Source: an uncultured Eubacteriales bacterium (GTDB lineage Bacteria; Bacillota; Clostridia; Oscillospirales; Oscillospiraceae). From it: a DNA stretch of 19,282 nt. Position numbers and translations under genes: made by a program. Location: assembly GCA_900544975.1 (NCBI GenBank), contig UQXI01000042.1, positions 1 to 19,282 of the forward strand, written 5' to 3'. The notes under the pieces are model-generated. The model saw only the letters and a program-made list of their open reading frames with translations, searched no databases and had not been told where the DNA came from. Below, piece by piece: positions 8,901-17,459 of the stretch. Numbering within the stretch: the first letter of the stretch is position 1; the number at the start of each line of letters is the position of its first letter.

Positions 8901-11900
8901 TACAATGCCTTCTCCTATGCCAATCCTCTGGCAGAGATGGATTTCGGTATGCTCCGCAATGCCAAAAAGATGACCTTCACCGTCACCGACAAGGAAACTG
9001 GTGAGGTCTACTGGACCCTGAGTGGACAGTATCTGACCAAGAGCTTCTACAACACTTCCTACGGTATGATCATTCCCTTCTTCGTTGTGGCGGACGATGG
9101 CGAGGTTTGGAACGGTATGAATGCCAAGGGCGAGAAACTGCCCGACGGCACCCATGTGGTGTACTCCGTCCAGGCTTGGCTGGATGACGGCGACGATGTG
9201 ATGGACGACGAGTTCTCCTTTGAAATCACCCTGGATACCGAAAAGCCAGTGGTGGAGAATCAGTACACCCTCCAGGAAGACCTGAAGCTGGATGAGACCA
9301 ACGGCCGGGTGATTCTGCCCCTGACCCTAAAGGACAACCAGCACATTGCCGCCATCCTGTTTGTGGACCCGGACGGCATCATCATGGGCAAATACGAGGT
9401 GAACAATGTGCCGGGTGAGCCTTATACGGCGGAGTACGACATCACCGGCTATGGCACAGACTTCAAGATCGTTGTGGCAGACTACGCCTGCAACGAGTTT
9501 GAGATGGACGCCTCCCTGGATCTGGGCAGCCTGTCGAATCAGCTGCCTGCCCGGAAAGAGCTGAGCAAGGACCGGCTGTATGGCTGCGAGACCTTCTCTG
9601 GCGCGGCAGTGGAGAGTGGTTGGTTTAGCGCCAACCGGGCTGACTTCTCAGACGCAAGAAATGAGACCTTTGACAGCGCCGGCAGATACTATTCTGCGGA
9701 ATATGTCAACGGCTATCTGATTGCCCAGAGCGCCATTACCAACGATCTGGTTCTGGTGACGCCTGCCAGCACCCACTGGCGTTCCACCACCCTGGTTTCC
9801 CAGAACGGGGCCGCCGTTGGCCAGGCCGGGATGTGGGTACTGTATGACATGGCTTTGGATTACTCCGACCGGGGCAGCGAAGCGCATGACCCGTACGAAT
9901 ACGCCGCCGGCAAGGACACGCTGTATGCTGTGGGCTGGAAGTATGCCGGTGACAACAACAACGATGGCAAGGACGACGGCTACAACGCCCTGTTCCGGAT
10001 CTGGATGTCCCGCTGGAACGGCAGCATGTTTGTGGACGAGATTGCCCCAATCACCGGTACCCAGGACGGCAGTGAAATCCTGACCCTGGGCTGCACCACC
10101 GAGGGCGATCTGTACGGCATTGACACCAACGCTAAGCTGTACAGCGTTGGCCGGGACGGCGTGTGCTCCTACATCGGCACCACAGACTTTGTGAACGCCA
10201 ACAACTACTCTGGCGCCAACGTCATCCAGTCTATGGGCTATGACCACAATACGGATACCATGTATTGGTACGCCCACAGCCAGACCCCCAATGGCCAGCA
10301 GTACCTCAACATCTGCACGACCTACCAGGTGGACCTGACTACGGGCCGGTGCACGGAGGTTGGTACCTATGGTCCTGGCGGCCAGACCTGCCTGTTCGTC
10401 CCGACGGATATGACCTCGGATCTCTTTACCATGGGTGTAGATCCCACCGGGTTCTCCATTTCTCCCTACGATCTGACCATGGCTACGGGTCAGCGGAAGC
10501 GGATGGAGGCCAACTGGCAGCCCTGGAATGCGACTCCTGCCAAGGTGACCTGGGCCTCTTCGGATGAGTCCGTTGTCACCATCAATGATGCAGGCTTTGT
10601 AACGGCTGTGGCCGAAGGTGAAGCCACCATCACCGGAAAAGCTACCATTTGGGATGCCTGGGCCGGTGATTGGGATCCGGAAACCGGCGCCTATCCTGGC
10701 GCTTGGGTGGAGAATACCCAGACGGCTCATGTTCGGGTGGTCGGTTCTGCCGACGCCATCTATGGCTTTATCATTGAGGACTTTAACAACATCGACAATC
10801 GCTCTACGTGGGTGACTTTCTCTGACCAGGCGCCGGGCAGAATCACAGTCCTCAAGAAGGAACAAGTGCTTGCCGAGGATGCGGAGGGGCAGGTCACCAT
10901 GCAGAATGTGACCTGGCAAGGCGGTGCGTACTACAATGGCTACGTCTACACCGCCACGATGGAGCAGTGGCCCGTGGGAGACAATACCGTGGCTACGGGT
11001 ACGGTTCTGTACCGCAGCAAGGTGACCAAGGGCGAGACTCCGGACAAGACCGTCATTGGCGAGCGGGAGCGCGTGGGCGCAACAGCCAATGTGGAGTTGG
11101 GCAACCTGGGCTTTGACTACAATACCGGCCGGATGTATGCTGTGGACTATACAAATGGCGGCATGGCCATTGTAGATCTGGATTCCGGCGCGGTGGATCT
11201 GCTGGGCACCTTCTCCGGAGACATCGGTGGCCCCACCTATGCCACGGCGATGTGCGTAACCCGGGAAGGCCGCATCATCATCTCCGATATGAGTGGCAAC
11301 CTCTACACCGTGGACTGTGATACCCTGTATACCACCCGGATTGGCAGTTGCGGCACAGAGACACTGTACTATGCGGGCATGACTTACGATTACAACACCG
11401 ATAACATTTACTGGAACCCCTGCTACAGTGCGGGGATGTCTCCCCTGTATTTGGTTCGTGTGGATCCCGATGAATGGGAGCCGGATCGTTTGCGTGCCAC
11501 CATTGTAGACATCGGCGATGTAGCCAGCAAGGACGGCGTGGAAATGACCGCCATGTTCACCATCCCCGAGAACGAGCCGGAGACCAAGAGAATCTCGGTG
11601 GAAGGGATTGAGATCACCAATGGCGACAGCGCCCTGGGCCTGGTGGGCGGTCAGCTGCAGCTGAACACCCAGACTACCCCCCAGCGGCCCACGGTACGGA
11701 CTCGGACCTGGAGCACCTCTGATCCCAGTGTGGTGACGGTGGACGGCTTTGGCGTCATGACCTTCCAGGGCGTGGGCACTGCCGAAGTTACGGTTTCTAT
11801 TACCAATAAGGATCCTGAGACAGAGGGCGGTCCCTTTACAGACACCATCCAGGTGGAGGTGCTGGAGGCCGGCGGCGAGCTCATCGGCTTTATAGGCTAC

Positions 11901-13631
11901 GATATGGGTGGCTCCAGCTACTACGATTCCTGGGCGACCTTCTATGACTACGCCATTACCGCGGGTAAGCCTGGAGACTTTAAGATTGACGTGTATTCCA
12001 TCAGAAGTGGTGAATACTACGACGGTTACATCTATGGCTACGACAACCGTGGAGATTTCTACCGGATTGATGAGTCGGACCACAACGATTTTGTGCGGCT
12101 TGGGGATTCCGGGTTGGACAGCGCGTCTGATAAGGTCTCCAACATGGCCTTTGACTACACCACCGGCACCATGTATGCGCTGACCCTTTCCGGATACCTG
12201 GCTACAGTGGATCTGGACACCGGTGTGGTGACAAAGCTGGTGCGGGTGGACAAGAAGGTGAGCGCACTGGCTGTGGACAAGGACGGCGTCCTGTATACAG
12301 CTGGAAGTGAGTCCATCTCGTCGGACGGCTGCCTGTATACCCTGGATCCAGTCACAGGCGCCTGCACGCTGGTTTTGACTCTGGAAAAGGCCCGGATTGG
12401 AACCGGTGACAATGTCTACGGTCAGTATTGCCCCCAGATGACCTATGATTTTACGACCAACCGGTTGTACCTCAACGCCACGTATTACATGAGCCACTAT
12501 CATCTCCCGGTTAATTTCTATATGATCCAGCTGGGCGAGGAGATCAGCTATGTAAACCTGGGCCAGCCCGCACTGAAGCGCGAGGGTGTGAGTACAAGAA
12601 TCGGCGATATGTATCTGGGCTTGTTGTGTGCCATTCCGGAAGATGATGAGATCCCCGTGGGCAAAGTCAATGGCATTCTGCTGAACCAGACTGCCACCCG
12701 GATTGCAGTGGACGGCAGCGTCCAGCTGGAAGCCAAGGTGCGTCCCTCCAACGCAGCCAACCAGAGTGTCACCTGGACCTCTTCTGATCCTGCAGTGGCC
12801 ACAGTGGATGCCAACGGCTTGGTGAAGGGCCTGACAGCTGGTACCGCGGTCATCACAGCCACCAGCGAGGAGACGGGCGTAACCGCATCCTGCAAGGTCA
12901 CGGTGTTGAGTCTGGAGGGTCCTCAGTCCCTGGCATACACGGTGTCCGGCGATCGGGAGTCTCTGGTGGCCTTCAACCCGGCCATGCCTGGACCTACGGC
13001 GGAAATTGTGGCCAACCTGAGCGGCGGCTCCAACATTGCCGGCGTGGCTGTGGGCGACGACTGCCTGTACTATGTGGATAAGAGTGGCTCCTGGCCGGTG
13101 CTGTATAGCTTTGACTTTGTGACGAAACAGTCTACCAGAATGGGCGCACTGGAATGCATGTTGCCGGATGTTTCTGATATTGCGTATGATCCGGCGACTG
13201 GCTACCTGTACCTTGGTACCGGCTACTACGTGTTCCAGTATGATGTGACCCGCATGAAACCTGAGGGATTGAATACGTATGTATCCATGCGTGAGATCAT
13301 CAATAACAATCAGGTCAATACCGTGGCCTGTGTCGATGGCTATCTCTACGCCCTGGCCAAGGGGAGTTACGGTGCGGTCCTCTACCGCTTCAGCACCACG
13401 GATCCCTCTCCTGCGTGGGAGCAAGTGGTTGTGATGAGCCTGGATACGGCTGCCAAACGGTCTGAGATGGACTATGACAGCAGTACGGGCCTGTTCTACA
13501 TCACGGATGCCATGGACAACCTCTTCACCTTTGATTTGGAAGGCAATGTGACCGAGGTTGGCAAGCTGAGTGATGGTTGGGATCTGAACGGTCTGGCCAT
13601 TGTTCCTGCCACCGAGCCAGAAGCACCTTAA
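5964..13631 (+). CDS. Giant secreted S8 subtilisin-like protease with embedded dockerin, BIG2 and beta-propeller-like modules
   Basis: This 2,555-residue extracellular serine protease has a signal peptide (1-25), an I9-type propeptide (about 92-197) and an S8 catalytic domain (about 215-715). The full triad is visible: D237 in AILDTGI, H311 in HGTHVAG and S641 in GTSMATP, with oxyanion N408 in AAGND. A PA domain (about 495-585) is inserted in it. A C5a-peptidase-like Fn3 region (about 734-945) contains a dockerin (about 795-855) with two 12-residue calcium loops, DFNDDGVITTAD and DVNGDGKQDMAD. Ig-like segments follow to about 1190. Four propeller-like segments (about 1196-1492, 1593-1872, 1973-2232, 2318-2553), with seven copies of a YDxxTGxxY motif, alternate with three BIG2 domains. 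No SLH, sortase or membrane anchor is seen at the C-terminus. The ATG at 5964 follows GAAAGGCAGG; an upstream in-frame TTG at 5940 adds nothing signal-like. It is cotranscribed with the SLH/cohesin gene. Confidence 0.93.
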   Translation: MKKRFLSLFLALALLLTGIPMATAAGSGFAGETAPQVLEDGGPVKLPVDTLEESQGFAQADPDQPETAEPKIVHNASDRFSETGAAAQPAAEDLVNFVVVMKDRSLLAAGFSAEDIAAQTASVASYQSKQLAGIESLKTSLTKRFGEDEGFQLGFTYTIGTTGLSVTTQYGNKAALETMPGVDYVYVAPTFQLPEDYSLDTGDAYQPMTNNATTMIGADVVNETGFTGKGMKIAILDTGIVVNHPSFAALPEDKLTEDSMTQESVDAIWDTLNASQTYFRNSSYYNSKLPFIFNYDGLNFDVSHATAGHDHGTHVAGIAAANKTDSTSVVGVAPDAQLVVMQVFSRGGGANWTTILAALEDCVRLDVDAANLSLGSGAGFTTSGDKAMLEVLNRFAETDIEILIAAGNDTNNAYMNLTGLNMSKAGNPDTGLVGTPSTYHTALSVASVENDGADQLYFTVHDRQIGYVDTAVTAMVKFLRNFQDQTLEFVVVPGYGVMSDYEGLDVTGKVAVVSRGGGSEATFPVKQAAAQAAGAIACVVYNNVPGVLNMQINDFQGAIPCISISQADGLFLKELGTGSLKVCNGDLIRVKMDRMVSDFSSWGVAPDLTLKPEIAGVGGGIYSSRDPSIAGSSYGSMSGTSMATPQVTGAMAVLVQYLRSSYDYTEAELRQVAANLMMSTANPVMFDQDREYSPRAQGAGLVDLVKATTSQAYLTSREVQEGRPKGQFGDDDEKTGVYEFGFEINNMSSEQDLTYTFDSSVLTESLYNGAYIQGVPYGLDANVEIFRGVVSNVMKYDFNDDGVITTADARVLLRHLNGKEPLADGNLHLAYVDVNGDGKQDMADVDMILAYCAELEVPVDLLAKAEVTEEDAVTQVTVAAGETVALTARITLADGDKQYMDDSFPNGMFVEGFLYAKSSEEDGVDLSMPFVGFYGNWSDAPVFDEPDETEASLYPRRVFTNRAMIGTNPYLRGGKAGDQYNAFSYANPLAEMDFGMLRNAKKMTFTVTDKETGEVYWTLSGQYLTKSFYNTSYGMIIPFFVVADDGEVWNGMNAKGEKLPDGTHVVYSVQAWLDDGDDVMDDEFSFEITLDTEKPVVENQYTLQEDLKLDETNGRVILPLTLKDNQHIAAILFVDPDGIIMGKYEVNNVPGEPYTAEYDITGYGTDFKIVVADYACNEFEMDASLDLGSLSNQLPARKELSKDRLYGCETFSGAAVESGWFSANRADFSDARNETFDSAGRYYSAEYVNGYLIAQSAITNDLVLVTPASTHWRSTTLVSQNGAAVGQAGMWVLYDMALDYSDRGSEAHDPYEYAAGKDTLYAVGWKYAGDNNNDGKDDGYNALFRIWMSRWNGSMFVDEIAPITGTQDGSEILTLGCTTEGDLYGIDTNAKLYSVGRDGVCSYIGTTDFVNANNYSGANVIQSMGYDHNTDTMYWYAHSQTPNGQQYLNICTTYQVDLTTGRCTEVGTYGPGGQTCLFVPTDMTSDLFTMGVDPTGFSISPYDLTMATGQRKRMEANWQPWNATPAKVTWASSDESVVTINDAGFVTAVAEGEATITGKATIWDAWAGDWDPETGAYPGAWVENTQTAHVRVVGSADAIYGFIIEDFNNIDNRSTWVTFSDQAPGRITVLKKEQVLAEDAEGQVTMQNVTWQGGAYYNGYVYTATMEQWPVGDNTVATGTVLYRSKVTKGETPDKTVIGERERVGATANVELGNLGFDYNTGRMYAVDYTNGGMAIVDLDSGAVDLLGTFSGDIGGPTYATAMCVTREGRIIISDMSGNLYTVDCDTLYTTRIGSCGTETLYYAGMTYDYNTDNIYWNPCYSAGMSPLYLVRVDPDEWEPDRLRATIVDIGDVASKDGVEMTAMFTIPENEPETKRISVEGIEITNGDSALGLVGGQLQLNTQTTPQRPTVRTRTWSTSDPSVVTVDGFGVMTFQGVGTAEVTVSITNKDPETEGGPFTDTIQVEVLEAGGELIGFIGYDMGGSSYYDSWATFYDYAITAGKPGDFKIDVYSIRSGEYYDGYIYGYDNRGDFYRIDESDHNDFVRLGDSGLDSASDKVSNMAFDYTTGTMYALTLSGYLATVDLDTGVVTKLVRVDKKVSALAVDKDGVLYTAGSESISSDGCLYTLDPVTGACTLVLTLEKARIGTGDNVYGQYCPQMTYDFTTNRLYLNATYYMSHYHLPVNFYMIQLGEEISYVNLGQPALKREGVSTRIGDMYLGLLCAIPEDDEIPVGKVNGILLNQTATRIAVDGSVQLEAKVRPSNAANQSVTWTSSDPAVATVDANGLVKGLTAGTAVITATSEETGVTASCKVTVLSLEGPQSLAYTVSGDRESLVAFNPAMPGPTAEIVANLSGGSNIAGVAVGDDCLYYVDKSGSWPVLYSFDFVTKQSTRMGALECMLPDVSDIAYDPATGYLYLGTGYYVFQYDVTRMKPEGLNTYVSMREIINNNQVNTVACVDGYLYALAKGSYGAVLYRFSTTDPSPAWEQVVVMSLDTAAKRSEMDYDSSTGLFYITDAMDNLFTFDLEGNVTEVGKLSDGWDLNGLAIVPATEPEAP

Positions 13632-13656
13632 TTTCTCGTTTTCCATCCTTTCTGTG

Positions 13657-13689
13657 GGGGCTGCCTCATTTTTGAGGCAGCCCCTTTTC
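13657..13689 (+). terminator. Rho-independent terminator of the surface operon
   Basis: A perfect 12-bp stem, GGGGCTGCCTCA (13657-13668) with TGAGGCAGCCCC (13673-13684), has a TTTT loop and is followed by TTTTC. It lies 25 nt after the protease stop codon. Confidence 0.93.
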
Positions 13690-13750
13690 ACCAAGATGCG
13701 CTGGGATGGTCAGAAATTTTGGGTAAATTTCAAGCCATCCATGACCGAAG

Positions 13751-13779
13751 ATGACAAATGCCGAAGGACGTGTTATAAT
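13751..13779 (+). promoter_or_regulatory. Sigma-A-type promoter for the ydcF-like / M42 / M3 operon
   Basis: ATGACA (13751-13756, 5 of 6 to TTGACA), a 17-nt spacer and a perfect TATAAT (13774-13779) lie between the preceding terminator and the next start codon at 13819. The predicted 5' leader is only about 33 nt. Confidence 0.8.
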
Positions 13780-13818
13780 GGTTGCCATACAGTCAGCTTT
13801 TGGAAGGGGGGACGCCAG

Positions 13819-14592
13819 ATGCGGCACATCAAACGATTTTTTTGCAGCAAATGGTTTTGGCTGTTGCTGTTGGCAGCCCTTGGGGGGATCGTCTGGTCCG
13901 TGGTTCTGCCATACCGGTATACGGCCCTGGCGCTTTGGGGCGTTGCCGGGACAGTGGGAATTTATGACCTACTGACTCGGCTGGGGCGAAGAAGGCCTGT
14001 GGCTGCCAGGCGCATCCGGCGGCTGTTTACCGGTTGTCTCTGCTTGCTTCTGGCGCTGATGGCGGTCACCGCATGGTTGGTGCACACAGGCTCCCGGGGG
14101 GCAGAAAATCCCGCCTGTGATTACGTGGTGGTTTTGGGTGCAGGGGTCAACGGGACGCAGCCTTCCCCCTCACTCACAGAGCGGCTGGAGGCGGCTCTGG
14201 CTTACCTGCAAACCTATCCCCAGGCGCAGTGTGTGGTATCCGGCGGCCAGGGGGGTGGAGAAACCATCACCGAGGCGCAGTGCATGGAAACCTGGCTCAT
14301 CGGCCGGGGCGTCTCGCCGGAGCGAATCTGGCGGGAGGAGCAGGCCACATCCACCCAGGAAAATCTTCGCTTCTCCCTGGAACTCATCCAGGAGAAAACC
14401 GGAACCCGCCCCGAGGCACTGGCAGTGGTCTCCAGCGAGTACCACCTGTATCGCGCCTCTTGTATGGCAAAGGCGGAGGGAGTGGAGTTTTTGGGGGTTC
14501 CAGCCGCAACCCATCCCCTGACTTTGCGGATGCACTATGGATTCCGGGAAATTTTTGGCATTTGGTATTTCCTGCTGTTTGGCAGAACATGA
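13819..14592 (+). CDS. Membrane-anchored YdcF/SanA-like DUF218 protein
   Basis: The product has 257 residues. Three hydrophobic segments (about 12-30, 34-52 and 68-88) precede a DUF218 domain from about residue 101. That domain shows YVVVLGAGVNG, then SLTERLEAALAYL, VVSGGQGGGETITEA, STQENLRFSLELI and the conserved VVSSEYHLYRA. DUF218 proteins (YdcF, SanA and ElyC relatives) are linked to envelope or vancomycin-barrier phenotypes in other bacteria, but their chemistry is poorly defined, so I give no gene symbol. The ATG at 13819 has GGAAGGGGGG about 7 nt upstream; longer in-frame extensions run back through the promoter and terminator and are not credible. It is first in an operon with the M42 peptidase, 27 nt downstream. 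Confidence 0.88.
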   Translation: MRHIKRFFCSKWFWLLLLAALGGIVWSVVLPYRYTALALWGVAGTVGIYDLLTRLGRRRPVAARRIRRLFTGCLCLLLALMAVTAWLVHTGSRGAENPACDYVVVLGAGVNGTQPSPSLTERLEAALAYLQTYPQAQCVVSGGQGGGETITEAQCMETWLIGRGVSPERIWREEQATSTQENLRFSLELIQEKTGTRPEALAVVSSEYHLYRASCMAKAEGVEFLGVPAATHPLTLRMHYGFREIFGIWYFLLFGRT

Positions 14593-14619
14593 TACGATAT
14601 ATGAGAGGAGCTCAATGAT

Positions 14620-15657
14620 ATGGATATGCAATACGCAACCTACGCCGCGCAGCAAGCAGCGGCCCTTCTGGGGATAGACAGCCCCAGCGGCTTTACGGAT
14701 CGGGCGGCTGCCTGGGTGCTGGAGGCCTTCCGAAACCTGGGCTTTGAGGCCAAGCAGACCACCAAAGGCGGCGTTCTCATTGACCTGGGGGGCCGGAACG
14801 CCGAAGACGCGCTGCTGCTGGAGGCCCACACCGATACCCTGGGCGCCATGGTGGCGGAGATCAAAGGCTCTGGCCGCCTGCGTCTCACCCCCCTGGGCGG
14901 TATGGAGGCCAACAACGCCGAGGCGGAAAACGTCCGGGTCTATACCAGAGACGGAAAAGTTCTGGAGGGCACTTGCCAGCTGTGCAACGCCTCTGTCCAC
15001 GTCAATGGAGAGTACTCCGGTACCAAACGGAGCTTTGATACCGTGGAGGTGGTCCTGGACGAGCAGGCAGACAGTGAGGAGGAGACCACGGCCCTGGGCG
15101 TTCAGGTGGGCGACATCGTATGCTTTGAACCCAGAACCCGCATCACACAGACCGGTTATATCAAGAGCCGTTTTCTGGATGACAAGCTGTCTGTGGGCAT
15201 TCTGCTGGGCCTGGCGAAGTATCTGCGGGACCAAAACATCGTCCCGGAGCGCCGGGTGTATGTTCATGTGACGGTGTACGAAGAGGTCGGCCACGGCGGC
15301 TCTGCATCGGTACCTGCCGGGGTGACGGAAGCCATCTCCGTGGATATGGGCTGTGTGGGCAATGGGCTGAAATGTACAGAGCGGCAGGTCTCCATCTGTG
15401 CCAAGGATTCCGGCGGTCCCTACTCCTACCAGGTGGTGGGCAAGCTCATTGAGGCGGCTAAGGCGGAGGGCGCCGACTATGCCGTCGACGTGTATCCCCA
15501 TTATGGTAGCGATGTGGAAGCCACCCTGCGCGCTGGCTATGACATCCGCCACGGTCTCATTGGAGCGGGCGTCTACGCCTCCCATGGCTACGAGCGGAGC
15601 CATGTGGATGGGGTCTATAACACACTCAAGGTCCTGAAGGGCTATCTACATATTTAA
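14620..15657 (+). CDS. M42-family metallo-aminopeptidase
   Basis: The 345-residue cytosolic protein fits the M42 (FrvX / glutamyl-aminopeptidase / deblocking aminopeptidase) family, which trims N-terminal residues from peptides with a two-metal centre and usually forms large tetrahedral complexes. Visible candidate ligands and catalytic residues are H70 and D72 in EAHTDTLG, D187/D188 in SRFLDDKLS, the E221-E222 pair in VYEEVGHGG, D242 in SVDMGCVG, and a C-terminal His, probably H328 in YERSHVDGV. No signal peptide is present. The ATG at 14620 has GAGGAG 9 nt upstream; ATG 14615 is out of frame. It is followed after 10 nt by the M3 peptidase, so the two probably work together on peptides in the cytoplasm. 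Annotations as 'endoglucanase' for this family are historical errors. Confidence 0.92.
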   Translation: MDMQYATYAAQQAAALLGIDSPSGFTDRAAAWVLEAFRNLGFEAKQTTKGGVLIDLGGRNAEDALLLEAHTDTLGAMVAEIKGSGRLRLTPLGGMEANNAEAENVRVYTRDGKVLEGTCQLCNASVHVNGEYSGTKRSFDTVEVVLDEQADSEEETTALGVQVGDIVCFEPRTRITQTGYIKSRFLDDKLSVGILLGLAKYLRDQNIVPERRVYVHVTVYEEVGHGGSASVPAGVTEAISVDMGCVGNGLKCTERQVSICAKDSGGPYSYQVVGKLIEAAKAEGADYAVDVYPHYGSDVEATLRAGYDIRHGLIGAGVYASHGYERSHVDGVYNTLKVLKGYLHI

Positions 15658-15667
15658 GGAGCTGCTT

Positions 15668-17368
15668 ATGAAATTTTCTGAACTTTCCTATCAAAGACCG
15701 GATCTGAAGACCCTCCGCCGGGATTTGACCGCTGTGTTAGACCGCTTTCAGACAGCGCCGGATTATGATACGGCAGAATCGGCCTATTTGGAGATGGACC
15801 GGGTGTTTGGCAGGTACATGACCCAGCAGGTCATCGCCAACATTCGCCGGGACATCGACACCCGGGACCCCTTCTACGAGGGGGAAAAGGCCTGGTACAA
15901 CCAGGTGGGACCGGAGCTACAGCCCCTGCGCAAGGCCTGGGTCCGGGCCACCCTGGCCAGCCCCTTCCGCAGCCAGCTGGAGAAGACCTATGGGACGACT
16001 TCCTTTTTGAACAATGAACTGAGCCTCAAAACCTTCTCGCCGGAGATCATACCGGATTTGCAGCTGGAAAACCAGTTGGTCTCCTCCTATACCCGTCTGT
16101 TGGCTTCGGCGCAGATTCCCTTTGAAGGCAAGGTCTATACCCTGGCCCAGCTGGCGCCCTTCAAAGAGGACCCGGACGATGGCCGCCGCCTGGCGGCTTG
16201 GGAGGCCGAGGGACAGTGGTATCGGGACCATGGCGAGGAGTTGGATACCTTGTATGACCGCCTGGTCCAGGTGCGGGACAAAATGGGCAGAGCCCTGGGC
16301 TTTGACGGCTATACCGGCCTAGGATACTGCCGCATGCAGCGGAACTGCTACGGGGAGAAGGAGGTTGCCCAGTTCCGGGAGGCGGTACGGAAGTACCTGG
16401 TGCCGGTAGCGGAGGAAATTTACCGCGCCCAAGCCAAGCGGCTGGGGAAGGACTACCCCATGAACTTTGCCGACAATGCGCTCACCTTCCGGTCCGGCAA
16501 TCCCCGGCCTGTGGGAAACCCGGAGGAGATTTTGGAGATGGGCTCCACCTTCTACCGGGAGCTGAGCCCGGAGACCGATGAATTCTGGCGTGCCATGCGG
16601 GAGATGGAGCTGATGGATGTGCTGGCCCGCACCGGCAAGGCCGGCGGCGGCTACTGCACCCGGCTCCAGGATTACCACATGCCCTTCATCTTTGCCAGCT
16701 TCAACGGCACCTCCCACGATGTGAAGGTGATCACCCATGAGGCGGGCCATGCCTTTGCGGTGTACCTGAACCGATTCCGGAGCCCAGCCGACAGCTGCCT
16801 GCCCAGCTTGGAGGGGTGCGAGGTGCACTCCATGTCCATGGAGTTCTTCTCCTGGCCCTGGGCGGAGGGCTTTTTCGGCAGCGACGCCAGAAAATTCCGC
16901 TATTCTCACTTGGCTTACGCCCTGACCTTTATCCCCTATGGCGTGATGGTAGACCACTTCCAGCACCGGATCTATGCAGAGCCCAACCTGACGCCGCAGC
17001 AGCGGCATGAGGTCTGGCGAGAGCTTTTGGGTCAGTATATGCCCTGGGTCAAGCTGGGGGAGATCCCCTTCTACGGGGAGGCCATGGGTTGGCAGCGGCA
17101 GAGCCATATTTATAACACGCCGTTTTATTACATTGATTACTGCCTGGCACAGACCGTCGCCTTGGAGTTCTGGGCAAAGATTCAGAAGGATCCCCAGGCG
17201 GCCTTCCAGGACTACCTGCGCTATACCCGCCTGGGAGGTAGCCAACCCTTTACCGAGCTGCTCCAGTCCGCCGGGCTGGAGAGCCCTTTCCAAGAGCACT
17301 GCCTGCAATCCATTTGTCAGGAGGCCTTCCGATTCCTGGAGGCGTACGACCTCACCGGGATTGCGTAA
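15668..17368 (+). CDS. M3-family oligoendopeptidase
   Basis: The 566-residue protein belongs to the M3B oligoendopeptidase F-like metallopeptidases, which cleave short peptides in the cytoplasm with one zinc ion. The zinc motif HEAGH is at residues 357-361 (THEAGHAFAVYL), and the third ligand is E385 in GCEVHSMSMEFF, 24 residues after HEAGH, as expected. C-terminal family features include the HQF-like DHFQHRIYAEP and the Tyr-rich FYYIDYCLAQ. The length is normal and there is no signal peptide. The start ATG is preceded by AAGGAG, directly after the M42 stop codon (10-nt gap), which indicates one transcript. Together with M42 it could finish the breakdown of imported oligopeptides to amino acids. 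Confidence 0.93.
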   Translation: MKFSELSYQRPDLKTLRRDLTAVLDRFQTAPDYDTAESAYLEMDRVFGRYMTQQVIANIRRDIDTRDPFYEGEKAWYNQVGPELQPLRKAWVRATLASPFRSQLEKTYGTTSFLNNELSLKTFSPEIIPDLQLENQLVSSYTRLLASAQIPFEGKVYTLAQLAPFKEDPDDGRRLAAWEAEGQWYRDHGEELDTLYDRLVQVRDKMGRALGFDGYTGLGYCRMQRNCYGEKEVAQFREAVRKYLVPVAEEIYRAQAKRLGKDYPMNFADNALTFRSGNPRPVGNPEEILEMGSTFYRELSPETDEFWRAMREMELMDVLARTGKAGGGYCTRLQDYHMPFIFASFNGTSHDVKVITHEAGHAFAVYLNRFRSPADSCLPSLEGCEVHSMSMEFFSWPWAEGFFGSDARKFRYSHLAYALTFIPYGVMVDHFQHRIYAEPNLTPQQRHEVWRELLGQYMPWVKLGEIPFYGEAMGWQRQSHIYNTPFYYIDYCLAQTVALEFWAKIQKDPQAAFQDYLRYTRLGGSQPFTELLQSAGLESPFQEHCLQSICQEAFRFLEAYDLTGIA

Positions 17369-17459
17369 CCAAGGCAACCGCATTCCCTTTCTTTTTTAGA
17401 TTCGCCGTGGTATGGTATGGGGGACGAGCCTATGGTTCTGCGGCGGCAGGAGGCACACC

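Noticed and set aside
9648..13694. A 1,348-codon minus-strand open frame opposite the protease C-terminal half.
   Set aside because: It has a His/Gly/Val-rich, low-complexity composition typical of an antisense shadow, no ribosome site, and the plus strand encodes recognisable BIG2 and propeller motifs.
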